Source: Melampsora larici-populina 98AG31 (taxonomy: Eukaryota > Basidiomycota > Pucciniomycetes > Pucciniales > Melampsoraceae). Taken from it: a stretch of DNA of 64,000 nucleotides. The DNA is taken from contig NW_006768773.1 in the NCBI RefSeq assembly GCF_000204055.1, forward strand, positions 216,182 through 280,181, read 5' to 3'. The position numbers and the translations under genes were made by a program. Positions 47,239-58,805 of this stretch are shown piece after piece; positions within the stretch are counted from its first letter, which is position 1; each line of letters begins with the position of its first letter. A model generated the notes under the pieces. It was not told the origin of the DNA, made no database searches, and saw only the letters and a list, made by a program, of their open reading frames with translations.

Positions 47239-48931
47239 ATGTCTTCTCAAAGAGTTCCTATCACCTCGTCTTCCCTTCAAAGCTTGAATAACCAATCCCT
47301 GTTGCGCGGTAACAACGCTTGCATCACAAGCACATCTTCCCATTTCCGTAATGGGAGATCCCAATCCCCTGTACCAAACAGAGGTGGTTCGGACGGGGGT
47401 TTATCCCAACAGGGTACCAGGTCACCCACCCCCTCCCGCGAGGATGTCAATCGTACCCAAGAGCCCAGGGCCGCGGAAATCTTATCTCGACCTTTGTCTA
47501 CTGGCGAGTTGGCCTTTTTTGACACCATGGCCACCAATGCCCGCTTGGATACCGCTCATCGCGGCTACGCCCAATTTCACGCAGAGGTCAGCCATCATCT
47601 CAATTCTGTTCTCGTTCCAAGAAAACTGACTCTGTTATCTGCTGTAAGGTTTACGGTAACATGAGGCAACACATTGCTCTGTCCGTTGGTCTAGCAAGCT
47701 GCGTGTTCAATGTATCCAATCTGTCCACCAGAATTGATCGTCTTTCTGGAAAGCTTGACACGCTCATTGGCCTGGTGGAAACTCAAAACCAAACCTTGTC
47801 TCAAAACCGATTAAATGTGCCAAGTGGTACTGCTTCCGTGCCTTGGACTTGCTCACCCGAACTTCATGTGGGGTTGATTATCTTATTTTGCTTCCCATCA
47901 CCAAATATCTATCATCTGACCATTTCTACTCTATCGCAGGAAATGATCAATGAGTTAGCCACAAAGCTCATTCGTTTACCCAATCTCGAGTCTTACACAG
48001 CATTGGAGATGAACAACATAGTGATCGCTCGCTCCCTATTCAACACAATCAAAGTAAGTGTGAACAGATTCTTTGAAGTGCTTCTCTTAGGTTGCTCATA
48101 CCTTTTGTTCAGACCAGGATCAATCAACAAAACACGAGCTGGTTAGATCAACATCTCCCAGCGCGTGTTCAAGGTGTTCATGACACTGTTGGCACCAGAG
48201 CTTATGCCACCTGCATTAAAAACGCATGCAAACATTCTCGCGAACAATTGCATTACTTGGTCAATTCGTTTTCTCCCCTCAGTCTTTATGTGTTTTGATC
48301 TGACCCATTCACCCAAAACTCCAGCTGTTGACTGGTATTCATGATCCGAAGACTGGGGAAGTACTGGACACCCCTGTTCCTACCATTAAGACTCTTTGGC
48401 ATCGAGTATGTAGTTTCAGTGTCCTTTTGATTTGTATCCCTTGCTGATACTTTTTGTCGCGGATTGCCAACCGATGTGGAACAGCTGGTGTACATACTGA
48501 TGCCGAATCTTTATGGACCAATACAGATTCCCCAACCCGTGCACGGATCGCGTATCTGGTAAGTTTTGATCTATTCGGTTTGATTTCAAAAGGTGAACCA
48601 ACCTGAATGTGACTCCGTTCCAAAAGCGCCGCGAAGCGGTGCGTATCTACCAAAATGGCAGGGGATCGAGCTCTATATGGGCCTGCGCCGACAAACACCT
48701 CAACAGCTTGCGCGCCAAGGGAAATGACTTCACTGTCATGTAAGTTCTTGATTGAATTTGATCATCTGTCTTCTACTGATGACTATCGGAACCTCCAGGT
48801 TTTACAAAATTGTGTACAACCAAGATTTAGAAGTTTTCAATGGCAGGAACTTTTTCAGTGATCTCAGAGAAAATTGCGAATTCAAGTTGCCATCCGATGA
48901 GGTGGTTCAAACTGCCATTGATGAAGAATAA
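47239..48931 (+). CDS. Hypothetical protein next to the Plavaka transposase, one defective splice site
   Basis: Exons in phase: 47239-47586, 47649-47867, 47940-48053, 48113-48259 and 48325-48405, then about 48466-48559, 48627-48739 and 48799-48931. The N-terminus is Ser/Arg/Pro-rich (SQRVPITSSSLQSLNNQS). Residues 130-180 form a coiled coil (LSTRIDRLSGKLDTLIGLVE). The C-terminal half reads RINQQNTSWLDQHLPARVQG, CGTAGVHTDAESLWTNTD, ARIAYL, SSSIWACADKHLNSLR and FYKIVYNQDLEVFNGRNFF. The acceptor before the CGTAG exon reads TTTTTGTCGCGG with no AG, so splicing may fail or shift. Family not recognised. Position and orientation suggest an accessory gene of the same element. Confidence 0.55.
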
Positions 48932-49553
48932 GCCATCCTGCTCTTGGCGGTGTTCCCTTTTTTTATTTACATCACATCTTTTATAAAATAAAGTGATCTC
49001 ATGTGTCAGGCATTGTTGCCTCGAAGTTCTTTTTCTTTTTTTGATTTTTGGAACCAATCTGATTTGGAACCACCCCATCCTGCTCTTCAGAGACCAAGCA
49101 ATGTTGCCTTTTTCTCTTGTTTTTATCGTATTTCCTCTTCATAAAAATCATAAAAAAATTATCCTGCGAGTTGTTTTTCTTCTTTTGAACTGTTATTTAC
49201 CTGATCCAAAATCAATTTGTTTATCGATCCTATTGACCGGGGTGTTTTGGCTCGCCGCCAGTGTGAGTGGTGTGAGTGCAAGCAATTGGCGCGAAGAATA
49301 AAGTAGCGGGGCGTGCCCATGCACAAAAAACCTGCCACCGCGCTTTTGACCTTTGGCGACAATAAGTGGCTTTTTGGGCGAAGTCAAGCTGCCTACGGAC
49401 CAGAACCAGGCCGCCTTTAGCAGACACCCGTGGACGGTCGACATGAGGTCTACCTAAAGGTGGTCCGCCTGCGCGGAGGGACGGGCGGTTTTTAGTCCGC
49501 CCGGACAGGCGGTGGACAGACGGTCCAGACCCTCCTGTGGTGTACCTTGGTAC
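48932..49553. other. 3' region with direct repeat, then GC-rich sequence
   Basis: CCATCCTGCTCTT with a following TTGTTGCCT block occurs near 48935 and again near 49077, a direct repeat of about 145 bp. Positions 49240-49545 are GC-rich with inverted CCGCC/GGCGG motifs. No gene is seen. The last 8 bases (CTTGGTAC, 49546-49553) are the left target duplication of the hAT element. Confidence 0.6.
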
Positions 49554-49576
49554 TAGGGCTGTGACCCGGCCCTGAG

Positions 49577-49598
49577 TGTGACGGGGCGCCCCGTCACA
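49577..49598. repeat. Perfect 22-base palindrome near the hAT left end
   Basis: The half-site is TGTGACGGGGC, followed directly by its reverse complement. It lies 23 bases inside the terminus and could be a subterminal transposase-binding or cruciform site. It has no equal in the right end. Confidence 0.65.
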
Positions 49599-50067
49599 TC
49601 GCCCGGCCCTGTGTGGACCCGAGGGCCTTTGAAAATCGCGCAGGGCAGGGCAAGGCACGCCCTGAGCCTCAGGAGCCGGGACACCTCGGGGCCAGGCTCA
49701 CTTGCAGGGGCAGAAACAGGGTAAAAGACATCATAACTCGACTTAATTTCAGCATGTTTTAAAAATTAAAACTATAAGGGCCCGTTCGGCTGCGTTTCCC
49801 AAAAAGTGTTACACAAAAACACTTTTTCGATCTGCCCCTTTTTCGAGGGGCAGATTGAAAAAGTGTAATTTGGTTATATGATTTACCGAACAGTCATTGG
49901 AAACAGCTATCAAAAGATCGCCACGATCGTTGTTGACCGTCTTGCTGTTCGGTAAATCGTATATTGAGATCGTATAACAATGGATTTTGAAATTTCAATC
50001 TCGATGTTTTAAACATCATCCATTCCCATCATCAACTACAAATCCACGATCTCTTTTCCTTCGCACA

Positions 50068-51625
50068 ATGCCTCCACAACGCACAAATCATGATGCTGTT
50101 GAGCGTAGATCACAATCATCCATCCAACCTCTCAGTTCAAAAAAGAGTGCAAAGAATCAAAAATTATTGAAACTTCAATTTCTCAAAGACGTACTTGCTA
50201 TTCAGCAACAGCAGTTCCTTATTTTTTCTTACCTTAGCACGGGTGTACAGGCCTGTGCAAGTCAAATCCTGCCTCAACTCAACAAAACTCCACATCTCAC
50301 CTCCATACTCAGTGGTCAAGCATGGATTGATGAACTCATCACTAATCCAAACATATCTGTCTTCTATGATAATCTTGGAATGCACAAGCATGTTTTTTTT
50401 GAACTACGTTCTGTACTTGAAGAATGCGGAATTTTATATGACTCCCGTTGGATCACCTCAACAGAAAAGTTGGCTATTCTGCTTTATACTGTCATCACTG
50501 GCCTGTCTAACCGTAAACTTCAGAATTGGTTTCAAAGATCAGCAGATACTATTTCTAAGTCAGTTTTTCATTCAATTATTATCTAACTACAGTATTCTGA
50601 TGTGTCTTTTATTCACTAGGACAATCAATCAACTTATCAAAGGAATCTCTAGTCATGGAAAATTACTCAGCAAATATATTCCTCTTCCCAATGCCAAAAC
50701 TCCTCTTTAGGATACCTTTTCTGATAATCCGAAGTTCATGCCATATTTCAAAGACTGCATTGGTGCAATTGACGGTACTCACATTCCAGTCACTCCGCCG
50801 GCTTCCGAGTTCATTCCTTTCTCTAATCGTAAAGGCTACACATCTCAAAACGTCCTTGCTGCGTGTAATTTCAATATGGAGTTTATTTATTTATTGGTCG
50901 GAGCTGAAGGAAGTATGGCTGATGGGGCATTATGGAGCTTGGCTCGGAGTCGTGATCTTAAAATTCCAGCTGGGAAGTATTATCTTGGTGATGCTGGTTT
51001 TGCTCTCACAGAAGATTGTATTGTTCCTTATCGAAAAGTCCGTTATCATTTACGGGAGTGGGAAAAAAAAGGCTTCAAGTGAGTTTGTTTTTTGGTTCAT
51101 TGTTTTTTCCGTCAATCTCATACTTGTCTCTATCTTTCTTCTTCTCTCCCACTCCTATCCTTTCATCTTAGACCAATGAATAAAGAAGAACTATTCAATC
51201 TTCGACATGCTAGTGCACGCAATGTCATCGAGCGCATCTTTGGAGTTTGCAAGAAGCGCTTTGAAATCATGGCGCATGGGTGTGACTACACAATTGAAGT
51301 TCAGATTTCAATGGTCACAGTCATGTGCTTTATTCACAACTTCATTCGTGTTAAAGATCCAAAAGGTTCAGCTGAAGAATTCCCCGAGTTTGGTGAAGGA
51401 TTTATGCCGGATCCTCAAGATGCAACTCAACCCGCTACTCAAGAAGACATTGGTTATCTTCAAGCATTTGGTAGCACTGCTGAAGGTAACAACTATGCCA
51501 AAGATCTCAGAGATAGAATTGCAGAAGATATGTGGAGGGATTACTTAGTAGAGACTGAAAGAAGAAAAAAGGTAAATCAAAGTAGACAAAGACATGGACA
51601 TCCTCCAATTTATCCTGGTGTTTAA
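50068..51625 (+). pseudogene. Harbinger transposase with one premature stop
   Basis: Three exons join in phase: 50068-50558, 50620-51078 and 51172-51625. The N-terminal helix-rich part contains TEKLAILLYTVITGLSNRKL and WFQRSADTISK, the usual HTH-like region. The catalytic acids are D in GAIDGTHI (about 50770), D in GDAGFALTED (about 50990) and E in NVIERIFGVCKKRF (about 51225), the DDE triad. A TAG at 50708-50710 (after NAKTPL) interrupts the frame just before the catalytic core, where relatives read straight through. Without read-through the protein is dead. Ends with the basic tail RQRHGHPPIYPGV. Confidence 0.9.
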
Positions 51626-52594
51626 ACCTGTATATTAATCAAATCAAATGTAGTTACAAACAATTGTAACCTTCATCTAGCACTTATCCATCAAAACATT
51701 CTTAGTTTTCATTTTTCAAGTTGTAGGCAACTTTTACATTCTTTGTCTCTCAATATGAATTATTTCTCACAAAGTGATCAATTCATTCAATCTACAATAG
51801 CAATTGTATTGATATTTTGAACATTTTAGAATACTCATGATTTTAGATACAACTCTGAATAAAGATTCAAAAGTTTACTATAATTTTGTTTGAAAACAAC
51901 CATTGCAATACTAATTAAAAACAAATGACCATTGCTATACCATTTCTACATGAGTTTTATTTGACGCTGACATAGGACACAGACATTTACTATACCTGAA
52001 TAAATCAGTACAGAGATAGCAAAGTCAAACACAAGAAATTAGAGTAAAGTTGAAGAGGTCGAGTGTTTGAGTAAGTGGATTAAATTCAATGATCAAGTGT
52101 AAAGAAGATATGTTTCAAGTTAATATAGATCGATGATTTAAAAGGAAACTTAATCAATCTTGATTGAAATCCTGATCAAATTCTGAAATCGATTCGAGTT
52201 TTTGAGTAAGTCGATTGAATTGCAATCATCGAGAGTTAAGAAAGCATGTTTTAATTCAAATTCAAAATTAGATCGATGGTTTAAAACCAAATTGAATCGA
52301 TCTTCATTGAAAGCTTGATAAAATGAAGATCGATTCAATTTACATAGGATGCAATCGAGGTTGAGGTTATGGTGATGAAATCAGATCAGATGAATGTCAA
52401 TTCAGAGTAAGCGAAGTAGTGGTAAAAAGGTATGAATTGAACCATTCCAGGAACGATATGGTTTAGACAGTGACAAGAGAAGAAGAATCGATGTTTAAGA
52501 TCGTTAGCTGACGACTTACTTGAATCTAGTGATTAAGGAAAATTAATCACTTACATACTTTTTTTTTATTTAGCGAGCAGTGTAAGGAGCCAAT
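51626..52594. other. Intergenic part of the Harbinger element
   Basis: AT-rich, no gene. Holds the two-copy tandem repeat listed at 52056-52335. Confidence 0.5.
52056..52335. repeat. Tandem repeat, two copies of about 140 bp
   Basis: TTTGAGTAAGTGGATTAAATT (near 52064) returns as TTTTGAGTAAGTCGATTGAA (near 52199), followed in both by GATCGATGRTTTAAAA and TTGAWTCGATTC-type sequence. It resembles in composition, but not clearly in sequence, the array at 1620-2110. Confidence 0.6.
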
Positions 52595-52823
52595 CAGGGA
52601 ACAAGATGCATATTTTTATTCATTTTTTGCTCTCCTCCTGGCCTCTCAATATTTTTGTGTATCAATAATTTAATTTTGTGGTTGATCGAGCTTGGAAGCA
52701 TACACCATACACTACACAAAATATAATATTTTCTGGGCAGAAAATTAAATTATTGATACACAAAAATATTGAGAGGCCAGGAGAAGGGCAAAAAATAAAT
52801 AAAAATATGCATCTTGTTCCCTG
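52595..52823. mobile_element. 229-bp foldback MITE with about 85-base arms
   Basis: The left arm CAGGGAACAAGATGCATATT matches the reversed right arm CAGGGAACAAGATGCATATT, and the match continues with few mismatches through GGCCTCTCAATATTTTTGTG and TATCAATAATTTAATTTT. I see no clear target-site duplication. It lies at the 3' end of the Myb-like coding frame, right after the codons for DVIEDLSPQG. Confidence 0.85.
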
Positions 52824-53829
52824 CGGTGAGAGATCCTCAATAACGTCAATTCCTGATCGTTTTTTACGCTTAACCGGAGCACGCTCCTGTAGAGCCACCT
52901 TAGAAGTGCGGTGTCGCTTAGCTGCTGGTGCTTCATCTGAACTGGATTTGTCCTTCGCCTTTGAGTCCATTCCAGGTAAGTCAGAAAAATCAGAACGAGG
53001 GGAGGAGTGATGGTTGTTGATATCTTGGGTTGAATTAGGTGAAGACACGTCTTGAGCTGTCACTTCCTCAATTACTGCTGATTTTACATACTTAGCAGTT
53101 GCTTTATGACCGTCTACTAAGGGTGCTATGGCATCGTACAGAGGAAACGGTCGATCTTTGCATCGGAGGTAGTCCTTTGACTTCTGACTTTCCTAAAAAA
53201 AAACTATCAGTTATGATGGAAAAATAAAAAGAACCAATCAACGTACTTTATTGTTGATGATGGGTGCCCAGACATTATCGGGTAGAACAATGCAGCCGTT
53301 CTCCCATCCCGCACCACTAAGTCCGTTGAGATATTTGTAATCGGCATAAAGATTACACAACTGGATACAGAAGATTAACAATGGTGATATAATAACAGAA
53401 TCTCAAGAGGAAATGATTTACCACATACCAATGAGCCTTACAGACATCGACTGTCTTGACTCCACTAAGAGAAATAACTCCGTTGACTTTTCTTTCTTCA
53501 CTTCCTGCAAGTCTATTAGCCACCGTGTTCCAAGTTGTCAGTTTCCATCCTTGGGCACAGGTTGCGTTATCGGGTCCAATGGGAGCGTTGGCTGGCTGAC
53601 GTTCAGCAGTGAGGATCTCAATCATTGTTCGGTCGTCATCTTCACTCCATTTGGCCCGGAGTTTGGATGTCTTTGTTTTTTTTTCAGTTGAGTCGGGTTC
53701 TAGACTAGTAGGTGGTTTTGAAATACCCAAGGGTTTAGGAGAATCTGGAGGAGGTTCTTGTGGATGGCGGATCGCTGGCGTTGCTCGCTTGCGGATTTTT
53801 TTGCTTGGGGTGGTGGCGGTTTCCATAGC
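52824..53829 (-). pseudogene. Myb/SANT-like DNA-binding protein of the Harbinger element, 3' end disrupted
   Basis: The start is METATTPSKKIRKRATPAIR (near 53826). A basic Pro-rich tail precedes the Myb-like domain: KWSEDDDRTMIEILTAER, AQGWKLTTWNTVANRL, VDVCKAHW, then a second exon LCNLYADYKYLNGLSGAGWE with CIVLPDNVWAPIINN, and a third exon SKDYLRCKDRPFPLYDAIAP. The tail carries KRHRTSK and PVKRKKRSG, likely nuclear signals. Introns at about 53421-53363 and 53245-53195 are GT-AG. At 52823 the frame runs into the foldback MITE, so the original C-terminus is lost or moved. This gene type helps Harbinger transposases enter the nucleus and bind ends. Confidence 0.75.
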
Positions 53830-54493
53830 TGTCAATCAACAAGAAACAGGTAGATTATGAAACCAGTTGTATAGAATACGAAAAAAGTCAAAATAAATGA
53901 CTATTTATGTGGTACGAGACTAGCACCATAAATCAAAAGGTGAATTGCAAAGAGAAAAAAATTGAAATGTGATTGATGGGAATGTCGAGTGTGAGGAAGT
54001 TACAAGGACACTGTTTTGTGGGTGTGGGGTGAAGTTAAGAAGTTGATTGAACTTGACAAAGTTCAATCAAGAGAGGGGCAAAAAGTGTTTTTCGTCTGAA
54101 AAACAGCCTCGAGGCTGTTTTTCAGATCAGTTGAATATATCGTGATATATGATCTGATATATTGATCATATATCGTTGCCGAACATCACGTCTTTTTCAA
54201 AACTCATAAAAGATTTTGAATGAAAAAGGCTTTTTAGATTTGGTGGTCTATGACGTGTTATAGTTTTACAAGTGTAGCCGAACGGGCCCTAAGACTTTAA
54301 CAGCCTATTATAAAAAGTGAAAACAATTTCAAGAAACAATTCAAGGTAATCCAGTTTAATGTAATCCAGAGAGTGTACTCAAAAATAAAAAAAAATTCTT
54401 GAGAGCCTACTGAACAAAAAAAATTACCAATAGAAATAAAAGAAAACAATTTACTAAGACTTTAATCCACTGATTAAAATATAATAAACTAAA

Positions 54494-57400
54494 TTATTTA
54501 TTCAAGACTTTAAGCCAGCTCTTGAGACAAACTTGAGCCTCGAGATTGGAGGAGGTAAAAGATGCTCGATGGTCGCTCATCACTTGCAACACATTAGAAA
54601 AAGTGCTCTCGGAGGGAGCGCTGGTAGCTGGTACTGCAAGCATTGCAAGTGCCATTGTGGAAAGCAGAACAGCCTCCAAACCTCCTCCTTTTATACGCAC
54701 AGAACCTCACTATAACAAGCCTTAAAGACTCAGCATTTTGCTCAAAGAGTTCACTTTTTTACTCACAATCACTCGAGTAGAGAAGTTTTTTTTGTTAAAT
54801 TTAATTCATTTTATTTTATCATTTCATTCAAAATCTACAATTACAACTATCGAACATCAAGAAACCCAAACAAGATAAAGTAAACGAGTAAACAAAATAA
54901 AAAAGAAGAGAAAACAAAACAAAATATAAAGATAAGTTAAAAAGAAGGAAGTCAAAATAGATGCAAAGAAGATTAGTCAAGTGATTATAAAAGAGAGTCG
55001 GGAGGAGAGAAGAATTAAAAAGAAAACTTACATAAGGGAAAGATTCAACTCGATCGGGTGAAAAGACCTCAAAATCGAAGTGAAGGAAGCTAATGAAGAA
55101 AGAATGGAATAGATAAAAAGAAGTAAGGAGAGTACGAGTCAGTATCAAATATAAGGAAGGAGATAACATAATAAGAAACTCACATCAGCAGAATTGAATC
55201 GGTCGGAGCGAAGAGTTGAATAGGATAGTGATCGAGCTATAAGATCGAGCGAGGACTAGAAGAAGGGAGGATAGAAAGAACAGATACAGCAGTTAGTTAG
55301 TAATAGAACAAGGAGAAGGAAGGAAAGAGAGAAATGAAAATAAACATACCTTGAGAAGAAAGAAGAGAATCGAGTTAAAGTCAAGTTTTGGCATGAGAAA
55401 GCCAAGATAATCGGTCGGTGGAAGGAGATAACAAAACATTGGATCGGAGCGAAGTAAGAGAAGCAATCGGGCGGAATCGGTCGGAGCTGAAAGGGTGGAA
55501 CAAAAAGAATCGGTCGGAGTTTTTTGGAGTTGTAGGTATATAAATGAGAGGATTGTTGAGAGAAGGAGGAAAAATGTATCGGGGGGGGCATAAAATCTTG
55601 TGTAGTATCCGTGTTCTTTAAAAAGTGTGTTGTATCGTGTGTAGTGTGAAGGTTTTCGTGTGTTTTAAAAGGGAGGTGTGTCTATGAGTATCTTCATCAA
55701 TCAAGTGTGAGATCAAGACTGTTATCGAGAGTTCTAGATAAAAAAGATAAAGAGTAGAAGTTAGTTAGTTAAACAATTATCAGATTGAGAACTGAAAGAT
55801 TAAGAATAAATGACTTACCTTGTTTAAGAGACTGTTGTGATCGATTATTGTTGTTTTTGTTTTTGTTTTGTTATCGGATTCTGAGCTGTTTGTGCTGAGC
55901 TGCGTCGTAAACTGGTCGTGGACTTGTCAAAATCAGGACTGCATCGAAATCAACTTCGCTAAAAGAAAAAACCCGCCTCTTGATTCAAGTCGAGGCCGGG
56001 TCGAGCGGGTCCGGGCTACTTAGACCGGTCCTGTGTGTAATTTCATTACACAACATCAAAAAAATCGAAAAAAAATCGAAATTCGTGTAACTTCGCACCA
56101 CAATCTCGTGAAGAGTTGTGAGTGGTATCATTGGGATTCGGCAAACCCTGCGGATCTGGCTATAAAATTTAAAATTGGTTTCGGGAGAAATCTGAAGAGA
56201 TAGAAATTGTTTGAATTGCTTCATGCTCTTTCGAGCATAAATAAAATTAAGGTTGAAGGCAGCGTAACTGCACTATAGTTTCATCCGCTCTCACGAGTGG
56301 TGATTCTTACCTTCTCCGGCTCAGCCTACGCTACACTGCGTAGGAGTTCTACACCATGCGAGTCAAGTTGGGCCAGTGACGTTGGCTGGTCTTCCAGTAG
56401 TCCATAGGATCACGTAACTTGTCCTCTTGAGGTGCGGTCAGATATTCTTTGACCTCATCTTCAATCGGAACGGTTTTTCGGCGCTTGATGAAATGTTGAG
56501 GACGATCGGGGGTGATGGTTTCCTCAGGTTCAACGATTTCGATTTCGGGGTCAAGAGCAAGTTTAAATTTGGTTGCTTTGTTGGTAAAGTATTCAATTAA
56601 GTCTTCATGACCCCAGCCTAGCGATTCCATTGTCTGAGCCTTGACAGCAGTGAGTTTAAGACGGGGGTCGAGTATTGCAGAGCAGATGTAGACTGCCTTT
56701 GTTTGGGCAGCCGATTGATATTGGAGGACCTTCCGTATCATTGGCATTATTGCAACCTTCAACTCCTGACACGTAGATTCGTTCCAGGCCTAGATAATGG
56801 CAAAGATATCAGTACGTAAAACAATTGAATTAAAAATGGAAGAACAAGATGTTAAGAAGTTACCTTTTCAAGTCGCTCCACGAGCCATTGATAATCTGGA
56901 ATAACTTGGGAGAAAGTCGGATAAAGATGACCTTCAAGAGTTCTGATTACATGAGCCAGAGGTGATAAGAAGTGGACAATGTTTTCAACCAAGTCCCATT
57001 CGGTTGAATCGAGTTTGTAAGGTTCAAGAGTAGGGTCGCAGTTAAATTGATATTGTAAGACAACCTTGAGCTCAAAGAAACGTGCAAGTGAAGCATGGGT
57101 TGAAGACCACCGCGTAGATACCTCGTGAACTAAACCAACCTTGTGTTTCAAAGCAGCACAGCCCTTGATAGCATCGTCAAGTGCTGTTTTAAGCTGACTA
57201 CTATGCTTGATATGCTTGTGAAATGCTCGGATTCAAGTGAGTACACTGCCAATCTCAGTGTGCGAGGTAGGCTCGATAAAGAGGGGAATTGAAGAGTCTT
57301 GTGGTAATGACGGATCGAGAGCGTTTACCGGAGGGGGAGCAGCCTTGCGGTCGAAGACTGCCATACCAGCTTTTGCCACCAAATTGACAACGTGAGCTAC

Positions 57401-58453
57401 ACATCCGTGTAGATTTTGGGAAGAGTCGAAGTGGGGTACCATTCTTGAGAGACTTTGGCCCATGGTGGTGTTGTTGGAGGCGTTGTCCGCGGTGATGCAA
57501 TAGAGACGCTTGGAAAGGTGGAATTGATCAAGGATGTGCTTAAGAAGGGATGCCAGGTTCGCACCAGTGTGCGGTCCTTCAATTGGCTTCAAAGCCAATG
57601 TGATCCCACGGATCACAAAGGACTGATTGATCCAGTGGGCAGTGACTCCGAGCATCGCAGTGTTGCTAGGTGAAGTCCACCCATCACACGTGATGCTGAT
57701 GTGGGTGACAGAAGACAGGAGATTGATGATTTGATTCCGGGTTGATCGATATGATTCCAAGATTCCATCTGAGATACAAGTCCGTTTGGATAGAAGCGGG
57801 AGAGCTTGAGGGTTGATCATCGTGACAATTTCTCGAAATTCAGGTGCATCAAGGACCGTCATCGGGAGTTCTCGATTGACAACCAGGCGTACAAGCACGT
57901 CTTTGAGGTTGTCTCGACTGAGAGGTCGTACCTGTTGGGACAAAACATAATGATTAATGAAAAGTTATAATAAAATGAAAGTAAAAAAAAAAAGTACCTT
58001 TCGCACCGTTCCATCAACAAAGAGAGCTGCTAGAGTAGGTTGCTTGGTTTGGATAGGCGGTTCGATGTGATGACATCGGGACAAATGGCGAATCACCGAT
58101 TTCGTGCTAGCGTGCTTGTCCACAGCCAGAGCTTTGTTGCAGATCGCAGCTGGCGTGTCGGAGTCTTCGTTAGGATCATGAATTAGGCAGCTATCAATAA
58201 AGCCATCTTTAGCTTGGCAGATATTTTTCGTCACACCGTCTTTTTCTTCTTGGCGGAAGTACTGCCAAACCCAAGAACTTCGGGCAGTGGAGGTGGTATC
58301 TGAAGCAGCAGCAGAGATGGAATCGGATGGGGCAAGACTAGTGGGAGCATGGGTACTTGCTGGGCTAATAGGAGCACTCGAAAGGGTAGAGGACATTGCT
58401 GGACGGAACAGTTGAGACAAAAGCCTGGTGATTGGGGCGGAATTGATGGGCAT
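54494..58453 (-). pseudogene. hAT transposase, split by a solo LTR and one TGA
   Basis: N-terminal BED-like finger (58270-58080): SSWVWQYFRQEEKDG, then Cys and His in ICNKALAVDKHAS and IRHLSRCHH. The catalytic region (57943-57233) reads ISITCDGWTSPSNTAMLGVT, YCITADNASNN and GCVAHVVNLVAKAG. A TGA lies at 57233. It continues VHEVSTRWSSTHASLARFFE (about 57120), an intron at about 56853-56790, then YICSAILDPRLKL and MDYWKTSQRHWPNLTRM. There the solo LTR inserts; after it comes ALAMLAVPATSAPSESTFS (54660-54604), the C-terminal dimerisation motif, ending at 54494. Joined across the LTR, the reading is colinear with the hAT family. Confidence 0.9.
54656..56353 (-). mobile_element. Solo LTR of a retrotransposon, 1.7 kb, TG...CA ends
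   Basis: On the minus strand it starts TGTAGAACTCCTACGC and ends GCTTTCCACA, so it has the LTR TG...CA rule. ATGG is duplicated at 56354-56357 and 54652-54655. It has no long coding frame. It includes a TATA-like TTATATACC near 55545 (minus), pyrimidine-rich transcribed-looking sequence with repeated CTCCGACCGATT, and several GT-AG intron-like pairs (for example CTCAAG/GTATGT near 55350). The start forms a hairpin (CCTACGC...GCGTAGG). It splits the hAT dimerisation domain. Confidence 0.8.
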
Positions 58454-58805
58454 GATATCTATTTAACTTGAGGAATCAATAGACAAATGTCCGTGACGGT
58501 GATATTGGAGAGAGGGTACGGATTCGGGAATCGGATTGTCCGTGATGGAGGTAACAAGGTTCAACCTTGTACTTGGAGCTGAAAAAAAATGGGGTGAAGT
58601 CAATGTGAACACGTTCGTGTGTTTTCGGTGAGGAAATATAGCGGGCACCCGGCCGGGTCGGGGCGCCTGGGACACCCTCAGGGTTTTTGCTAGTATCACT
58701 AGCTTAGGTTAACGTGGACCGCGGCGCGGACCACTGGCCTCATGGATATCGTCGGGCAGACTCGGCCGGGCGGGGCCAGGGCCGGGTCACAGCCCTACTT
58801 GGTAC

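Larger units (their letters stand above)
49778..54289. mobile_element. PIF/Harbinger DNA transposon, two genes, 4.5 kb
   Basis: Ends are GGGCCCGTTCGGCTGC at the left and, reversed, GGGCCCGTTCGGCTAC at the right. TAA is duplicated at 49775-49777 and 54290-54292. It carries a DDE transposase (plus) and a Myb/SANT-like gene (minus), the normal Harbinger pair, in convergent arrangement. It sits inside the hAT element, so it is younger. Confidence 0.93.
49554..58797. mobile_element. hAT DNA transposon carrying nested insertions, 9.2 kb
   Basis: Perfect inverted ends of 21 bases start TAGGGCTGTGACCCGGCCCT on both sides. CTTGGTAC is duplicated at 49546-49553 and 58798-58805; 8 bases is the hAT rule. 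It encodes a BED-finger hAT transposase on the minus strand (54494-58453). Removing the Harbinger insertion (4512+3) and the solo LTR (1698+4) leaves 3027 bp, a normal size for such an element. Confidence 0.93.

Noticed and set aside
49230..49658. Overlapping frames on both strands in GC-rich sequence before and across the hAT left end
   Set aside because: Stops are scarce because the DNA is GC-rich, and the frame crosses the target duplication and terminus of the transposon.
55256..55591. A 111-codon minus-strand frame rich in Phe, Ser and Leu (also 54828-55169)
   Set aside because: It lies in pyrimidine-rich LTR sequence where stops are rare by composition, and has no domain or splice support.
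54656..56353. Reading the 1.7-kb segment as a long intron of the hAT transposase
   Set aside because: It begins with GT on the minus strand only if one base of the duplication is counted, and it ends in CA, not AG. TG...CA ends with flanking ATGG repeats explain it better as a solo LTR.
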